Below, in pieces: positions 35,774 through 45,186 of a DNA stretch of 64,000 nucleotides. A program made the position numbers and the translations under genes. The notes below the pieces were generated by a model that did not search any database, was not told the DNA's origin, and saw only the letters and a list, made by a program, of their open reading frames with translations. Numbering within the stretch: the stretch's first letter is position 1; each line of letters begins with the position of its first letter. The stretch is taken from NCBI RefSeq assembly GCF_000166195.2, contig NZ_CM001403.1, positions 620,001-684,000 of the forward strand. Direction: 5' to 3'. This stretch comes from Mucilaginibacter paludis DSM 18603 (lineage in GTDB: Bacteria; Bacteroidota; Bacteroidia; Sphingobacteriales; Sphingobacteriaceae).

Positions 35774-36774
35774 GCTAAATTAATAACCGCCCACAAAGCC
35801 GTGGCCGAAATGGCTACCCATAATACTACGCCTTGTAAAAAAGGCTTTAAGCCAACGGCCATTAATACATTACGGGATAAGCCTGCACCAATTAAAAAAA
35901 GCGTTAAGGTTAAACCTGCCTTAGCCATAGCCACCAGGTAAGGGCTGATGATTTTAACAGGCGCCAGGTAGGTATTCAAAACCATGGCGATAACAAACAC
36001 TAAAATAAAATAAGGGATGCGGATAGCCCGGGATTGATTTTTAAAGATAAGCGTAGAAACCAATGCCACCGGGATAATCCATAATGCCCTTGCGAGTTTA
36101 ACTGTAGTAGCCACTTCGAGCGCGTGGGCACCATATTTACCGGCTGCGCCAACAACCGAGCTGGTATCGTGAATGGCTATGGCGCACCACAAACCAAACT
36201 GGGTTTGCGATAAGTGCAAATAGTGCCCTATCAACGGAAACGCAAACAAGGCGACAGAATTAAGGATAAATACGGTGCCTAAAGCTACCGAAATTTGTTT
36301 TTCTTCGGCTTTAATAACCGGCGCTATAGCCGCAATGGCGCTGCCCCCACATATTGCGGTACCTGTGGCTATCAGGTAGGAGGTTTTAACATCATTTTTG
36401 AGCCATTTACCCATGATATAACCCAGTAACAAGGTAATTGCGATAGATACTATGGTAAACAAAAGGCCTTGCCTGCCCGCCTGCAGCGCTGTATTTACAT
36501 TCATGCCGAAGCCTAAACCGATAACCGATGCCTGCAGTAAAATATGGGTGGCTTTATGGTTGACGTGCAACCATGGATGCCCCACAAATTGGGCAATAAC
36601 CAACCCCATTAATAAGCCAACCGGAGGGGAAATATAAGGCGTTAAACAAAGTACAACCGCTATGATAAAAATAAGCTGACGGGTGGTGATGCTGCGGTTT
36701 AGAAAAAGCTGGCGATTGGCTGTATTGGCGTTGCTGATGGTATTCATGATGGCCTTCTGTTTATTGACACTCAA
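35770..36774 (-). CDS. YeiH-family putative sulfate/anion exporter
   Basis: The 334-aa membrane protein has about ten transmembrane segments. TGTAICGGSAIAAIAPVI and CAIAIHDTSSVVGAAGKYG are YeiH/UPF0324 signatures. Members are predicted anion exporters, with sulfite or sulfate proposed. The start could also be at MNTISNANT ten residues in. The LysR gene upstream matches the known YeiE-YeiH gene pairing. Confidence 0.9.
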   Translation of the reverse strand: MSVNKQKAIMNTISNANTANRQLFLNRSITTRQLIFIIAVVLCLTPYISPPVGLLMGLVIAQFVGHPWLHVNHKATHILLQASVIGLGFGMNVNTALQAGRQGLLFTIVSIAITLLLGYIMGKWLKNDVKTSYLIATGTAICGGSAIAAIAPVIKAEEKQISVALGTVFILNSVALFAFPLIGHYLHLSQTQFGLWCAIAIHDTSSVVGAAGKYGAHALEVATTVKLARALWIIPVALVSTLIFKNQSRAIRIPYFILVFVIAMVLNTYLAPVKIISPYLVAMAKAGLTLTLFLIGAGLSRNVLMAVGLKPFLQGVVLWVAISATALWAVINLA

Positions 36775-36828
36775 AGATCAATCAATAAACAGCATTATTT
36801 TCATTACAAAAAACAATCTTCAATAACT

Positions 36829-37722
36829 TTAAGTTATGGATTTAGCAAAACGTATAAACAATTCGGCTAACGCCCCGGGATGGCCATGCGTTTGTATAAA
36901 ACTGAATGAGCGGCTGATGGTAAGCCCTTTGATATCAATTACTTTGAACTGGTTATTTTTTAGCTCGGGGATAATGGCGTGTATAGATATCAGAGCCAGG
37001 CAATTACTATTGATTAAATAAGATTTAATACTTTCGGTACTCCCCAGCTGCATTTCAATTTGCAGGTCGGCTAATTTAACGCCGTGGGGTTTTAAAGCAT
37101 GTAAGATCACTTCCAATGTACCCGAACCCGGTTCGCGCAGCAGTAAAGCATAATTTTTTAACTCTTCCGGTTTTATGGTTTGTTTTTGGATAGCTTTATT
37201 TTGACTATTGCTGATCAGTACGATCTCGTCTTCTAAAAATTCCTCGTATTTAATTTGCGGGTGATGAGACATTCCCTCTACTATCCCCAGTTCAATTTCT
37301 TTACGAAGCAGTGCCTGCTCAATATCCTCGGTATTGCCGCTAATTAAATTAACCTGTACATTTTTAAACTTTTGATGAAACTTAGCCAGCACCGGCGGAA
37401 TTACATATTGTGCAACGGTAGTGCTTGCCCCTATGCGCAACTGTCCTCCGTGGCTCTGCGTTAGCAGATTCATATCATATTCCATCTCGCGATACACGCC
37501 AAACAGTTGTTCAGCATGCACTAACAAAGTTTCCCCGGCAGCTGTCAGCGTAATTTTTTTATTGCCGCTTCGCTCAAACAGCGAACATTTAAAGTGAGCC
37601 TCCAACTCGCGAATATGTTTGGTTACAGCGGGCTGGGTGATGAATAGTTCGGCAGCGGCCCTGGTAAAATTCAACCTTTTGGCTACGGTATAAAACACTT
37701 TCAGTCTAAAATCAAACATCAT
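36829..37722 (-). CDS. LysR-family regulator, YeiE-like
   Basis: The 297-aa protein has an N-terminal winged HTH (about 1-60, FYTVAKRLNFTRAAAELFITQPAVTKHI in part) and a periplasmic-binding-like effector domain (about 90-290). It sits 54 nt upstream of the YeiH-type gene in the same direction; in enterobacteria YeiE adjoins yeiH and senses sulfite. Effector here is inferred by analogy only. Confidence 0.88.
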   Translation of the reverse strand: MMFDFRLKVFYTVAKRLNFTRAAAELFITQPAVTKHIRELEAHFKCSLFERSGNKKITLTAAGETLLVHAEQLFGVYREMEYDMNLLTQSHGGQLRIGASTTVAQYVIPPVLAKFHQKFKNVQVNLISGNTEDIEQALLRKEIELGIVEGMSHHPQIKYEEFLEDEIVLISNSQNKAIQKQTIKPEELKNYALLLREPGSGTLEVILHALKPHGVKLADLQIEMQLGSTESIKSYLINSNCLALISIHAIIPELKNNQFKVIDIKGLTISRSFSFIQTHGHPGALAELFIRFAKSIT

Positions 37723-37765
37723 TGCCAGTGCTTAAATAACCGCCAAGTCAATTGACCATGCATCA

Positions 37766-38395
37766 TTAAAGATTTTCGCGCGCAATAAAAGCCTGTATAG
37801 TATCCGGAGCCTTCATTAAAAAAACCTGCATACCTAATTTTTCGGCAGTGGCCAGGTGTTGAGGGCTATCGTCTATAAAAAGTGTTTCTTCGGGCTTCAG
37901 GTTATTCTCCTGCAATATCTGTTCAAAAATATCAGCGTTGGGCTTGCGCTTACCCATTAAATGCGAGTAATACACCTTCTCGAATAAATGGTCGTTCCCA
38001 TCAAAACCAAATTCGCGCTTCAGATAATCCATAATATAATCATAATGGATGGCATTGATGTTACTCAACAAAAATGTGCGGTATTTATCCTTCAGTTTAA
38101 GCAGAAGTTCGTGGTTGCCTTCGGGGATCCCCAACAACATGGAGTTCCAGGCATGGTTAATCTGCTCGTCGGTTAGATTAGCGTTGCCGGCCTTGATGCG
38201 GATCTGTTTTCTAAACTCATCGGCACTAATTTCGCCCTTATCAAAAGCGTTGAAAACTTCATCCTGTTCGCGATGTCCAAAAAATTGCTCTACGTTGGCA
38301 ACCCCTAAATCAGCCCAGGCCTTTTGGGCAATTGCAAAATCGATGGTGAATATAACGTTCCCGTAATCGAAAATGATATTCTTAATATGAGTCAT
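37766..38395 (-). CDS. HAD-superfamily hydrolase
   Basis: The 209-aa phosphatase-like protein has motif I as FDYGNVIF, where the first nucleophilic Asp is present (FDYGN, D-x-G) but the second acidic residue is replaced by Asn, a substitution common in this HAD subgroup (FDYGNVI/L). Motif II is LLSNIN, the motif III Lys is in GKRKPNADIF and motif IV is LFIDDSPQ. A helical cap (about 20-85) is present. Substrate unknown; probably a small phosphate ester. Confidence 0.88.
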   Translation of the reverse strand: MTHIKNIIFDYGNVIFTIDFAIAQKAWADLGVANVEQFFGHREQDEVFNAFDKGEISADEFRKQIRIKAGNANLTDEQINHAWNSMLLGIPEGNHELLLKLKDKYRTFLLSNINAIHYDYIMDYLKREFGFDGNDHLFEKVYYSHLMGKRKPNADIFEQILQENNLKPEETLFIDDSPQHLATAEKLGMQVFLMKAPDTIQAFIARENL

Positions 38396-38431
38396 AAGGT
38401 TTTAGTCTGCAATAAAAACAAATCAGGTTAC

Positions 38432-39430
38432 TTAAAGTACCACCTCTTCGGTTGCTGTTACCGGCGAAGCCTTTAATTTACCACCCCGATTTGAGCGTTT
38501 AGTGCGCGAGAAAAGTGAAAGGTCTCTGTTAAATAAAAATTGAAAAAGTAAAACTGTATAAGATGTATGGTAACCCAAAGTTTCATAATGCTCACCAGCT
38601 ACTTTTTTTATCTGCGGTAGCTTATTCCATGGCACCGACGGAAAATCGTGGTGCTCGTTATGGTACCCTACATTTAAATTAACCACATTTAATACGCCAT
38701 AATAACTTTTAGTTTCCTGATGATCGCCATGAGTGAGGTAATGCTCTTGTACCCACCGTGCACCAAGCGGATGAAGGCCTACCGAAAAAAAGAAACTAAA
38801 TATCATATACATAACAGCCTTAGCGCCAAAAAAATAAATAACGCCCCCCATAAACACTATTTCGGCCAGCCAGTTAACCACGGTCCAGGCGTCCAACAAA
38901 TTAATCTCCTTTAAACGGAAAGGGCGCAGTAACTGGAACACCGGAAAAAATAACAACCACATGGATTTACCAAACCACCTGTTGTTAATTAAGCGGGCCT
39001 CCCAGCCAAAGGGCATATCGGCATCCAACTCGGCCACGCCCTGGAAAGAATGATGCTTTAAATGATATTTTTGGAACGATACCGAACTTGCAAAGCCCTG
39101 CGGCAAATTAGCAAATATGCCAGCCAGCGTATTAAGCGTACGGTTTTTAAATACCAGGTTATGCGCACACTCATGTATGCAGATAAATAAGGTGTGACTG
39201 GCAAAAGCACCAACCGCGTACGAAACCAGCAAAACCAGCCACCACGATGCATCTTTTAACCATATAGCCAGGCCAATTTGTATACCGACACATAGCAAGA
39301 TAACCAACATGGTATATGGATTTCTGCCTATGAGTTGCCTGATTTCCGGATGTTCTGTAATGATTTTTTTAGTTCTCTTTTTGTGGGGTTCGCTCTCGTC
39401 CGACCAGTTAAAATCTGTTCTTTTCGCCAT
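38432..39430 (-). CDS. Membrane fatty-acid desaturase, sphingolipid delta-4 desaturase (DEGS)-like
   Basis: The 332-aa membrane di-iron enzyme has three histidine boxes: HECAH (residues 86-90), HLKHH (123-127) and HNEHH (257-261). The DEGS-type context is strong: an N-terminal HPEIRQLIGRNP segment, ANLPQGF, VAELDADMPF, KSYYGVLN, NVGYHNEHHDFPSVPW and a C-terminal SLFSRTKR closely follow eukaryotic dihydroceramide desaturase. Sphingobacteriaceae make sphingolipids, so a role in modifying the long-chain base or ceramide is plausible. The exact regiochemistry is inference. No other sphingolipid genes are adjacent. Confidence 0.88.
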   Translation of the reverse strand: MAKRTDFNWSDESEPHKKRTKKIITEHPEIRQLIGRNPYTMLVILLCVGIQIGLAIWLKDASWWLVLLVSYAVGAFASHTLFICIHECAHNLVFKNRTLNTLAGIFANLPQGFASSVSFQKYHLKHHSFQGVAELDADMPFGWEARLINNRWFGKSMWLLFFPVFQLLRPFRLKEINLLDAWTVVNWLAEIVFMGGVIYFFGAKAVMYMIFSFFFSVGLHPLGARWVQEHYLTHGDHQETKSYYGVLNVVNLNVGYHNEHHDFPSVPWNKLPQIKKVAGEHYETLGYHTSYTVLLFQFLFNRDLSLFSRTKRSNRGGKLKASPVTATEEVVL

Positions 39431-39694
39431 CTCTGTTATAAAATATATCGCCTAAAATACGACGTTTAAATTAATAATTTATCATAACTAATTTTAAGTA
39501 GATTAAAAATTAATTGACAAATACTAAATTATGAACCCCAAAACAAGCGAAATATTATGAAAATGTAAAATTAGCAAGCTGATTTGCAGTGTATTTGCGA
39601 GCAGGTTGCATAATTATCGCCAAAAAATAAAATCAGTTTTGCAAATCGACAGTATTTTACGTAAAATTGCAGCCGAAATAAAAACGATATTTCA

Positions 39695-39768
39695 GCGCCT
39701 ATAGCTCAGTTGGTTAGAGTAGAAGACTCATAATCTTTTGGTCCCTGGTTCGAGCCCAGGTGGGCGCA
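39695..39768 (+). tRNA. tRNA with CAT anticodon (tRNA-Met, or tRNA-Ile2)
   Basis: A full cloverleaf folds: acceptor GCGCCTA/TGGGCGC, D stem GCTC/GAGT, anticodon stem GAAGA/TCTTT with loop CTCATAA, and T arm CCTGG-TTCGAGC-CCAGG. CCA is not encoded. Anticodon CAT means elongator Met, or Ile if the C is lysidine-modified. An integrase gene lies 294 bp downstream, so the 3' end is a likely attachment site. Confidence 0.93.
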
Positions 39769-39794
39769 CAAAGTGGAAATTCCCCACCCCCGAA

Positions 39795-39827
39795 AACCCT
39801 CTAAATCGTTGATTTAGAGGGTTTTTT
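39795..39827 (+). terminator. Intrinsic terminator after the tRNA
   Basis: The stem aaccctctaaatc/gatttagagggtt with a 3-nt loop is followed by a T-tract. It ends the tRNA transcript before the integrase region. Confidence 0.85.
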
Positions 39828-39871
39828 CATTAATTACCCCCTCAACAACCCCAAAGAAAGCCAAAGTTCTC

Positions 39872-40015
39872 GTTACCTATCCGACTACCTGTTTTTAGTT
39901 TTTAACTTAGGTAACACAAACGCATTCAATGAATTGACATACAGTTAATTACAGCGATAAAAGTTTGTAAAAAATGGCCTTTTTAAGCACATTTCCTGTT
40001 ACCTTTTCGTTACCT
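39872..40015. promoter_or_regulatory. Four GTTACCT motifs, candidate integrase arm-type sites
   Basis: gttacct occurs at 39872-39878, 39998-40004 and 40009-40015, and inverted (aggtaac) at 39909-39915. All lie between the tRNA and the integrase start. The arrangement parallels the GTGAGC repeats before the first integrase but with a different motif, as expected for integrases of different specificity. Role inferred from position. Confidence 0.4.
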
Positions 40016-40061
40016 GAAAACAGGGTGTTTATCAAGCATTTAGAACTTAAAAATTAATATT

Positions 40062-41294
40062 ATGCAAACATCACAGAGCTTCGGTATCCATTTTACCACC
40101 CGTCCGGACAAAGCCAAAGACGGAAAAGAACCCATTTACGCCTGCGTAACCGTTAACAAGCAACGCGCTTACATCGCTTTAAAACAAAACGTCGATCCTA
40201 AAAATTGGGATGGCGGCAAGGGTGCGGCCAAAGGCAACAAGGATGAGGTAAAATCCATTAATAACTATTTGGAAGAAGTACGGCTCGCTATTGGCAACTG
40301 TTATAAGGAACTTCAATTAAAAAGGAAGATGTTATCTGCCAAAGCTATCAAAGATCTTTACCTCGGCGAAGAAGCAGAAGTTTATTCCTTGAGCCGCCTT
40401 ATAACGTACCACAATGAAACTTCTACTACGGATTTGAAGTGGAGTACCCTGAGACATTATTATGTCACCCAGCGGTATTTGGTGAAGTTTTTAGAGGACC
40501 AACATCATGCCTCTGACATTTACCTTCACCAGCTTGATTTTAAATTTGTAAAAGACTTTGAAGTTTACCTGCGAAATCATAAACCGAAGGACCATCAAAA
40601 GCCTTTAAATAACAACGGTGTGATGAAGCATATTATCAGGCTTAAAAAAATGGTCAATCTCGCCTTGAACCTGCAATGGATTACCAATGATCCGTTTGCT
40701 ACCTACAAATTAAAAATTCTTAAAGTTAATCGCGAACAGCTATCCGAAAAGGAACTGGCCGATATGGAGAAAAAGAAACTTTCTATCGAACGCCTGGATA
40801 TGGTTAGGGATATGTTTGTTTTCTGCTGCTATACCGGATTATCTTATGTTGATATGATTAATTTAACACCTGGGCACATCATTGCAGGAAGTGATGGAGA
40901 GCGTTGGATCAGAACTTGCCGGGAAAAAACTTTGATACCTGTAAATGTGCCACTGCTTCCGCAAGCCCTAACAATTTTGGATAAATACAAAGACAACATA
41001 AGATCATTATCCAATGGTCGGGTTTTTCCAACTGTGTCCAATCAAAAGGTAAACAGCTATTTAAAGGAAATTGCCGATTTATGTGGTATTACTAAAAATG
41101 TAACCTTTCATATAGCCAGGCATACTTTTGCCACGACAGTAACGCTATCTAATGGAGTACCTATTGAAACGGTTAGTAAAATTCTGGGGCACACAAAGAT
41201 TACTACAACACAGATTTATGCTAAAGTGGTGGAAAGGAAATTGAAAGAAGATATGAACGCTTTAAAACTCCGTATTGGCAGTTCTACTTTGTAA
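40062..41294 (+). CDS. Tyrosine recombinase/integrase of the defence island
   Basis: The 410-aa recombinase has the same domain layout as the integrase at 4511: N-terminal arm-binding (NPKNWDGGKGAAKG), SAM-like core-binding (about 110-215) and catalytic domain with CYTGLSYVDMINL, HIARHTFATT and the Tyr in TTQIYAKVV. The two proteins share long identical stretches such as PKDHQKPL and NGVPIE. It probably inserted the 40-59 kb island beside the tRNA. A near-perfect hairpin ends its transcript. Confidence 0.95.
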   Translation: MQTSQSFGIHFTTRPDKAKDGKEPIYACVTVNKQRAYIALKQNVDPKNWDGGKGAAKGNKDEVKSINNYLEEVRLAIGNCYKELQLKRKMLSAKAIKDLYLGEEAEVYSLSRLITYHNETSTTDLKWSTLRHYYVTQRYLVKFLEDQHHASDIYLHQLDFKFVKDFEVYLRNHKPKDHQKPLNNNGVMKHIIRLKKMVNLALNLQWITNDPFATYKLKILKVNREQLSEKELADMEKKKLSIERLDMVRDMFVFCCYTGLSYVDMINLTPGHIIAGSDGERWIRTCREKTLIPVNVPLLPQALTILDKYKDNIRSLSNGRVFPTVSNQKVNSYLKEIADLCGITKNVTFHIARHTFATTVTLSNGVPIETVSKILGHTKITTTQIYAKVVERKLKEDMNALKLRIGSSTL

Positions 41295-41316
41295 ATAGTT
41301 GAGTTATATAATCCAA

Positions 41317-41366
41317 ATTCACATTCTACGAGGCATCCAAATTTTGATACCTCGTAAAATGTGAAT
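41317..41366. terminator. Long hairpin between integrase and mcrC
   Basis: Arms at 41317-41338 and 41346-41366 (attcacattctacgaggcat against its near-complement) pair with only two mismatches and end in ctttt. It lies between the converging integrase and defence operon and probably terminates both. Confidence 0.75.
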
Positions 41367-41494
41367 CTTTTAATTTATTTATCAGGTATTGTAAAGCCAT
41401 TTTTAGCAACAATATTGGATAGCAGATTATTTTTTTTCCACCTTGTTCTGCAAACCTCTGTATTATTCTTCTTAATGTAATTTAAGAGTCCATA

Positions 41495-42832
41495 TTAATT
41501 GATTGTCAAAAGTCCAGATAAACATCTTTTTAACTCTACACTTAATTGACCAAAGTTATCCATTGACCAAAAGGGAATTTCTCCTGCTATGATTTTTACA
41601 GCGTGACTTTTTTCAAATCCGGAAGTAATTATGAATTCAGATTTATTTTTAAGCACTTCGATTTCATTAGGATATAGCAATAATACGTGGGTACATGCTC
41701 GCCTTAACGCATAAGCAGTCATTTGATACATGTCACTTTGAGCGATGCCCTTTTTAGAATTCCTTTGATCTTCTTTCGACCGAATTTTATATTTAGTATC
41801 AACAATTATTTTAATCGTGGCATCGAATTTGGACGTCAATAATATATCGTGCTTCATTTTAAATGCCTCGGATGGTTTATCAGTCAAATAAAGATCCTGT
41901 TTTTGAAATTCTATTATCCATTCCGCTGAAAGCTCTTTTTCAATAAATCCAGCAACAAAATCCTCAAATATATACTCCATCGGAAATAGCAGACACCAAT
42001 GTGATTGCTCATAATGGTTATTACTATATATTTCCTGATTGAGTACTAACCGGCATATAGAAACAATATCATTATAGTCATCAAAAAAAGGATTTAGTTT
42101 AACCCTGCTCAAACTTGAACTGTTGCAAGATTCATCAGTTACCTCATCCAAAATAAACAGAATTTCGTTCAGTTTATGAAGCGTTTCCGGGAATTTCGCT
42201 CTCTGCTTCAACTGGCGTGTGACATGTTTGATAATTCGATTTAGTTGATTATCAAACATTAGAGGTTCATGGTCGCATTCTAAAATATGCTGATTCCCAT
42301 TACTTAAACCACTGTTCAAATACCTAGTAAAATTAATCCTGCCACGTGGGATACTTAAAGACTCCTCAATCTCTTCATAAAGCATTAAGGGAGAATTTGT
42401 TATTACTGAAATAATTTGATCTGCCATTAGATTAATCATCAATTCCGGAAAATTTTCACAGTCATGTGAATCTAAATTCACATTTGTGAAAGGAAATTTC
42501 CAACGTCGGCAGTAATCGAACCAATAAAAAATATGCTTTAAGAATAGTTTAATGCTATCCTCATCTATGGATTGCCTTTTAAACACTTTGGGATAAACTT
42601 CCAGATGAAAATCGTCTGATTGTATAAATCCTATATAATTCCTGGCTCTTCCACTGGTACCATCAAAGGTTAAGAAGCCCTGATAAGATTTTAAAGTTGA
42701 TACATCTTCGGTGATAGGTTGAAGCTCGTCGTCAAGCGGCTTGCTTTGCGTCCATACCTCTTCCAAATAGGGTTGAAGAGTCTTCCTATTGCTAATCGGA
42801 AACCAATCGCCAAACTCAAACGTTTTAAACAT
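41495..42832 (-). CDS. mcrC: McrC-like nuclease subunit of a type IV (McrBC) restriction system
   Basis: The 445-aa protein is the PD-(D/E)xK nuclease partner that cuts DNA when McrB translocates. The nuclease core is visible as MKHDILL (Asp) followed by IIVDTKYK (D-x-K) and a Gln-rich QSDMYQMTAYA helix, the standard McrC C-terminal pattern. The N-terminal region (GFLTFDGTSGRARNYIGFIQ) would contact McrB. It overlaps mcrB by 8 nt and is the last gene of the operon. Such systems cleave modified (for example methylcytosine) phage DNA. Confidence 0.9.
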   Translation of the reverse strand: MFKTFEFGDWFPISNRKTLQPYLEEVWTQSKPLDDELQPITEDVSTLKSYQGFLTFDGTSGRARNYIGFIQSDDFHLEVYPKVFKRQSIDEDSIKLFLKHIFYWFDYCRRWKFPFTNVNLDSHDCENFPELMINLMADQIISVITNSPLMLYEEIEESLSIPRGRINFTRYLNSGLSNGNQHILECDHEPLMFDNQLNRIIKHVTRQLKQRAKFPETLHKLNEILFILDEVTDESCNSSSLSRVKLNPFFDDYNDIVSICRLVLNQEIYSNNHYEQSHWCLLFPMEYIFEDFVAGFIEKELSAEWIIEFQKQDLYLTDKPSEAFKMKHDILLTSKFDATIKIIVDTKYKIRSKEDQRNSKKGIAQSDMYQMTAYALRRACTHVLLLYPNEIEVLKNKSEFIITSGFEKSHAVKIIAGEIPFWSMDNFGQLSVELKRCLSGLLTIN

Positions 42833-45152
42833 CTATTATATCGTTTTTCTTGCTTACCTCCCAACAATAATTATTTTCATTGTACTTTGCAATCCAATTA
42901 GATGTACTAAAAATATTTTCCACCTCGGAAATTCTATTGCCAAAATACTCGTTTAATAAAGGTATCACTTTCTTTAACAAGATATTTTCAATTGCATCTT
43001 CACTTAAAAAATATGCGTGACCGATAAGATAATCAGCAGTGTTTTTTTTACGATAGATAGCCTCGTTAATTTTTTTAAGCAATTCCGCCCTATCGGGGAA
43101 TAAAAGATTGTAATCGGGATATTTGCCGATAAATTCAAACCTTCTTCTTAACGCTATGTCTAGCAGAGCAATAGATTTATCAGCGGTGTTCATTGTGCCT
43201 ACAACAAATAAATTAGGAGGTACTCCAAAATTTTTCTCATCATTAGGTAACGTAATTGTTAATTCATTATCCCCACCAAGACGTTTGTCATCTTCTAATA
43301 GTGTTATTAGCTCTCCGAAGACCCTTGAAATATTAGCTCGGTTAATTTCATCAATTATTAATACATATCTTTTCAAAGCCTCCTTAGGCGTACTGTCGCC
43401 ACCTTGTTGTTTTTCTTTGATTAGTTTAACCAATGGATTGTAGTATACTACTAACCCAGAATTCAATGTCCTCGTGCCTTGAACTATTTCTTTTAAAGTG
43501 TCAATACTTAAGGTGTGATTAGTACTATTATTCGACTTTCTGAATCTAATTGTGCTACTAGTAATATCAGTTATTAAATAAGATATGCCAGAAGCCATTT
43601 TTACCTCAACTTCGCCACCCGATTCAAGGGGCTCGAAGAGTTCTGTCAAAATAGTTTCGAAATCCTTTACTAAACTTCTCTCTTCCTTAGATGCATAATA
43701 GTTTTCCTTTGCTCTTTGAGCGATTTTATAGAAAATGCCTTTATGAGGTTTAAATCTCAAAATAGCATCTTCAGGATCTGGCCTTAAACCAACCATAAAG
43801 TCCTCATAACTATAGTTTTGATGAAAAGTAACAAACTCTATTTGGCCATCTTGTTTTAATTTATCGAATACGGGTTTATTTATTTTATGAGTACTGGAAG
43901 TGCCAGTAATTATTTTTACAGCTATGTCTATGCTGTTGTACGTTTTACCGGTACCAGGAGGACCATATAAAATTTGATTTAAAGGTTGAGGATTATTCAA
44001 ATCAATCAAAAGCGGCGCACCTTCAGAATTCATATAGTTTTTTAATTTATTTATATTTTCTTTGTTGGTTATTTCGGTAAGCGTAGTTCGCAGACCCTCT
44101 TCGAATGCTATTCCGGTTATATCTCTTTTCAACCAATCTACAACTCTACAGTTAGGAAAATCCAAATCAGATAAGTGAATATATTGATTGTGTAAAACCT
44201 TTCCGATGGCTTTAACTTGTGCACCATCCATTGCAATAATGTAATCGTTCAGCCATACTGAGTTTAGGAAGTTCATAATCTCTCCGGCTTTACGAGAGGC
44301 CGTATTATTATTTCCGTTATAGTTTTCTGTGGCAAGCTTTTTTTGAACCTCTGTTTTATTTAGTGGAGTGATTTTTTTAAGATCCCCCAAATTATCCCAC
44401 CCGATGGATGCCACATTATTTTCCAACATTTCAGGGAGCACATAACCACCATCATCGCCAGCCTTGGTTCCCAAACGCCAATATTTAGGCTGGCGTTTTA
44501 GTTCCTCGCCATGTAACCAACCCTCGTATGATATTTGATAAAATGGCTTCTCAGTAAATTTCTTTACAAAATCACAAGTTTGTACAATACCATCGTAACT
44601 TTGATTGTTCACGTGTATTCCTAGAGAAGTTAAATAAGGATTTACAACGCTATTCAGCGGCAGGTACTTCTCTGGCTTTAAAACGAATAAGCCCTCGGTA
44701 ATTTTTGTCCAACCAACACTTCTGATAGTTTGTACATCAATAAGTTGTTCATTGGTAACGGTATCGTTCAACACCGAGTTATATAATCCCCACAATCGTT
44801 CTATTTCATTATTTGTTCTTTCAAACTTATAAGGAAATAGCCAGACCTTTTGTGCATTAGAGGAGGGAATGCCACATACGTCGTAGACTTTAACATTGAT
44901 ATTCCAGAGCTGACAAAGATTGTTTAAGATTTTAATTCTTTTATCATCACCATATTTATTCAGGTACGAAATAAAAGTAAAAGGATCAATGTCGTCTAAT
45001 TTTATTACAATATTGTCATTGCCTCTATCATCGAAGCCCTCAACTCCTATAGCTTCGAGTACTTCGATTAAGCCGATATGATTCGCTTGATAAGCAGAAA
45101 ATCTCGAAGCGATCTGTTGATAAGCTGAAACCCAGGTGTAAATAAAACTCAT
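42825..45152 (-). CDS. mcrB: McrB-like AAA+ GTPase with a specificity module
   Basis: The 775-aa protein has a C-terminal McrB AAA+ motor: Walker A YGPPGTGKT, Walker B VLIIDEINRANISRVFGELITLLE (in part), then the sensor MNTADKSIALLDIALRRRF. GTP use is inferred from the family. The N-terminal 390 residues are not the E. coli McrB DNA-binding domain; they include a segment WRLGTKAGDDGG...ASIGWDNLGDL...VKAIGKV resembling EVE/PUA-like modified-base readers. That would set what modification is recognised. It starts 34 nt after the HNH gene. Confidence 0.9.
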   Translation of the reverse strand: MSFIYTWVSAYQQIASRFSAYQANHIGLIEVLEAIGVEGFDDRGNDNIVIKLDDIDPFTFISYLNKYGDDKRIKILNNLCQLWNINVKVYDVCGIPSSNAQKVWLFPYKFERTNNEIERLWGLYNSVLNDTVTNEQLIDVQTIRSVGWTKITEGLFVLKPEKYLPLNSVVNPYLTSLGIHVNNQSYDGIVQTCDFVKKFTEKPFYQISYEGWLHGEELKRQPKYWRLGTKAGDDGGYVLPEMLENNVASIGWDNLGDLKKITPLNKTEVQKKLATENYNGNNNTASRKAGEIMNFLNSVWLNDYIIAMDGAQVKAIGKVLHNQYIHLSDLDFPNCRVVDWLKRDITGIAFEEGLRTTLTEITNKENINKLKNYMNSEGAPLLIDLNNPQPLNQILYGPPGTGKTYNSIDIAVKIITGTSSTHKINKPVFDKLKQDGQIEFVTFHQNYSYEDFMVGLRPDPEDAILRFKPHKGIFYKIAQRAKENYYASKEERSLVKDFETILTELFEPLESGGEVEVKMASGISYLITDITSSTIRFRKSNNSTNHTLSIDTLKEIVQGTRTLNSGLVVYYNPLVKLIKEKQQGGDSTPKEALKRYVLIIDEINRANISRVFGELITLLEDDKRLGGDNELTITLPNDEKNFGVPPNLFVVGTMNTADKSIALLDIALRRRFEFIGKYPDYNLLFPDRAELLKKINEAIYRKKNTADYLIGHAYFLSEDAIENILLKKVIPLLNEYFGNRISEVENIFSTSNWIAKYNENNYCWEVSKKNDIIDV

Positions 45153-45186
45153 AGTGTATTGTTTAGGTAATATTGAGGTATTTGCG

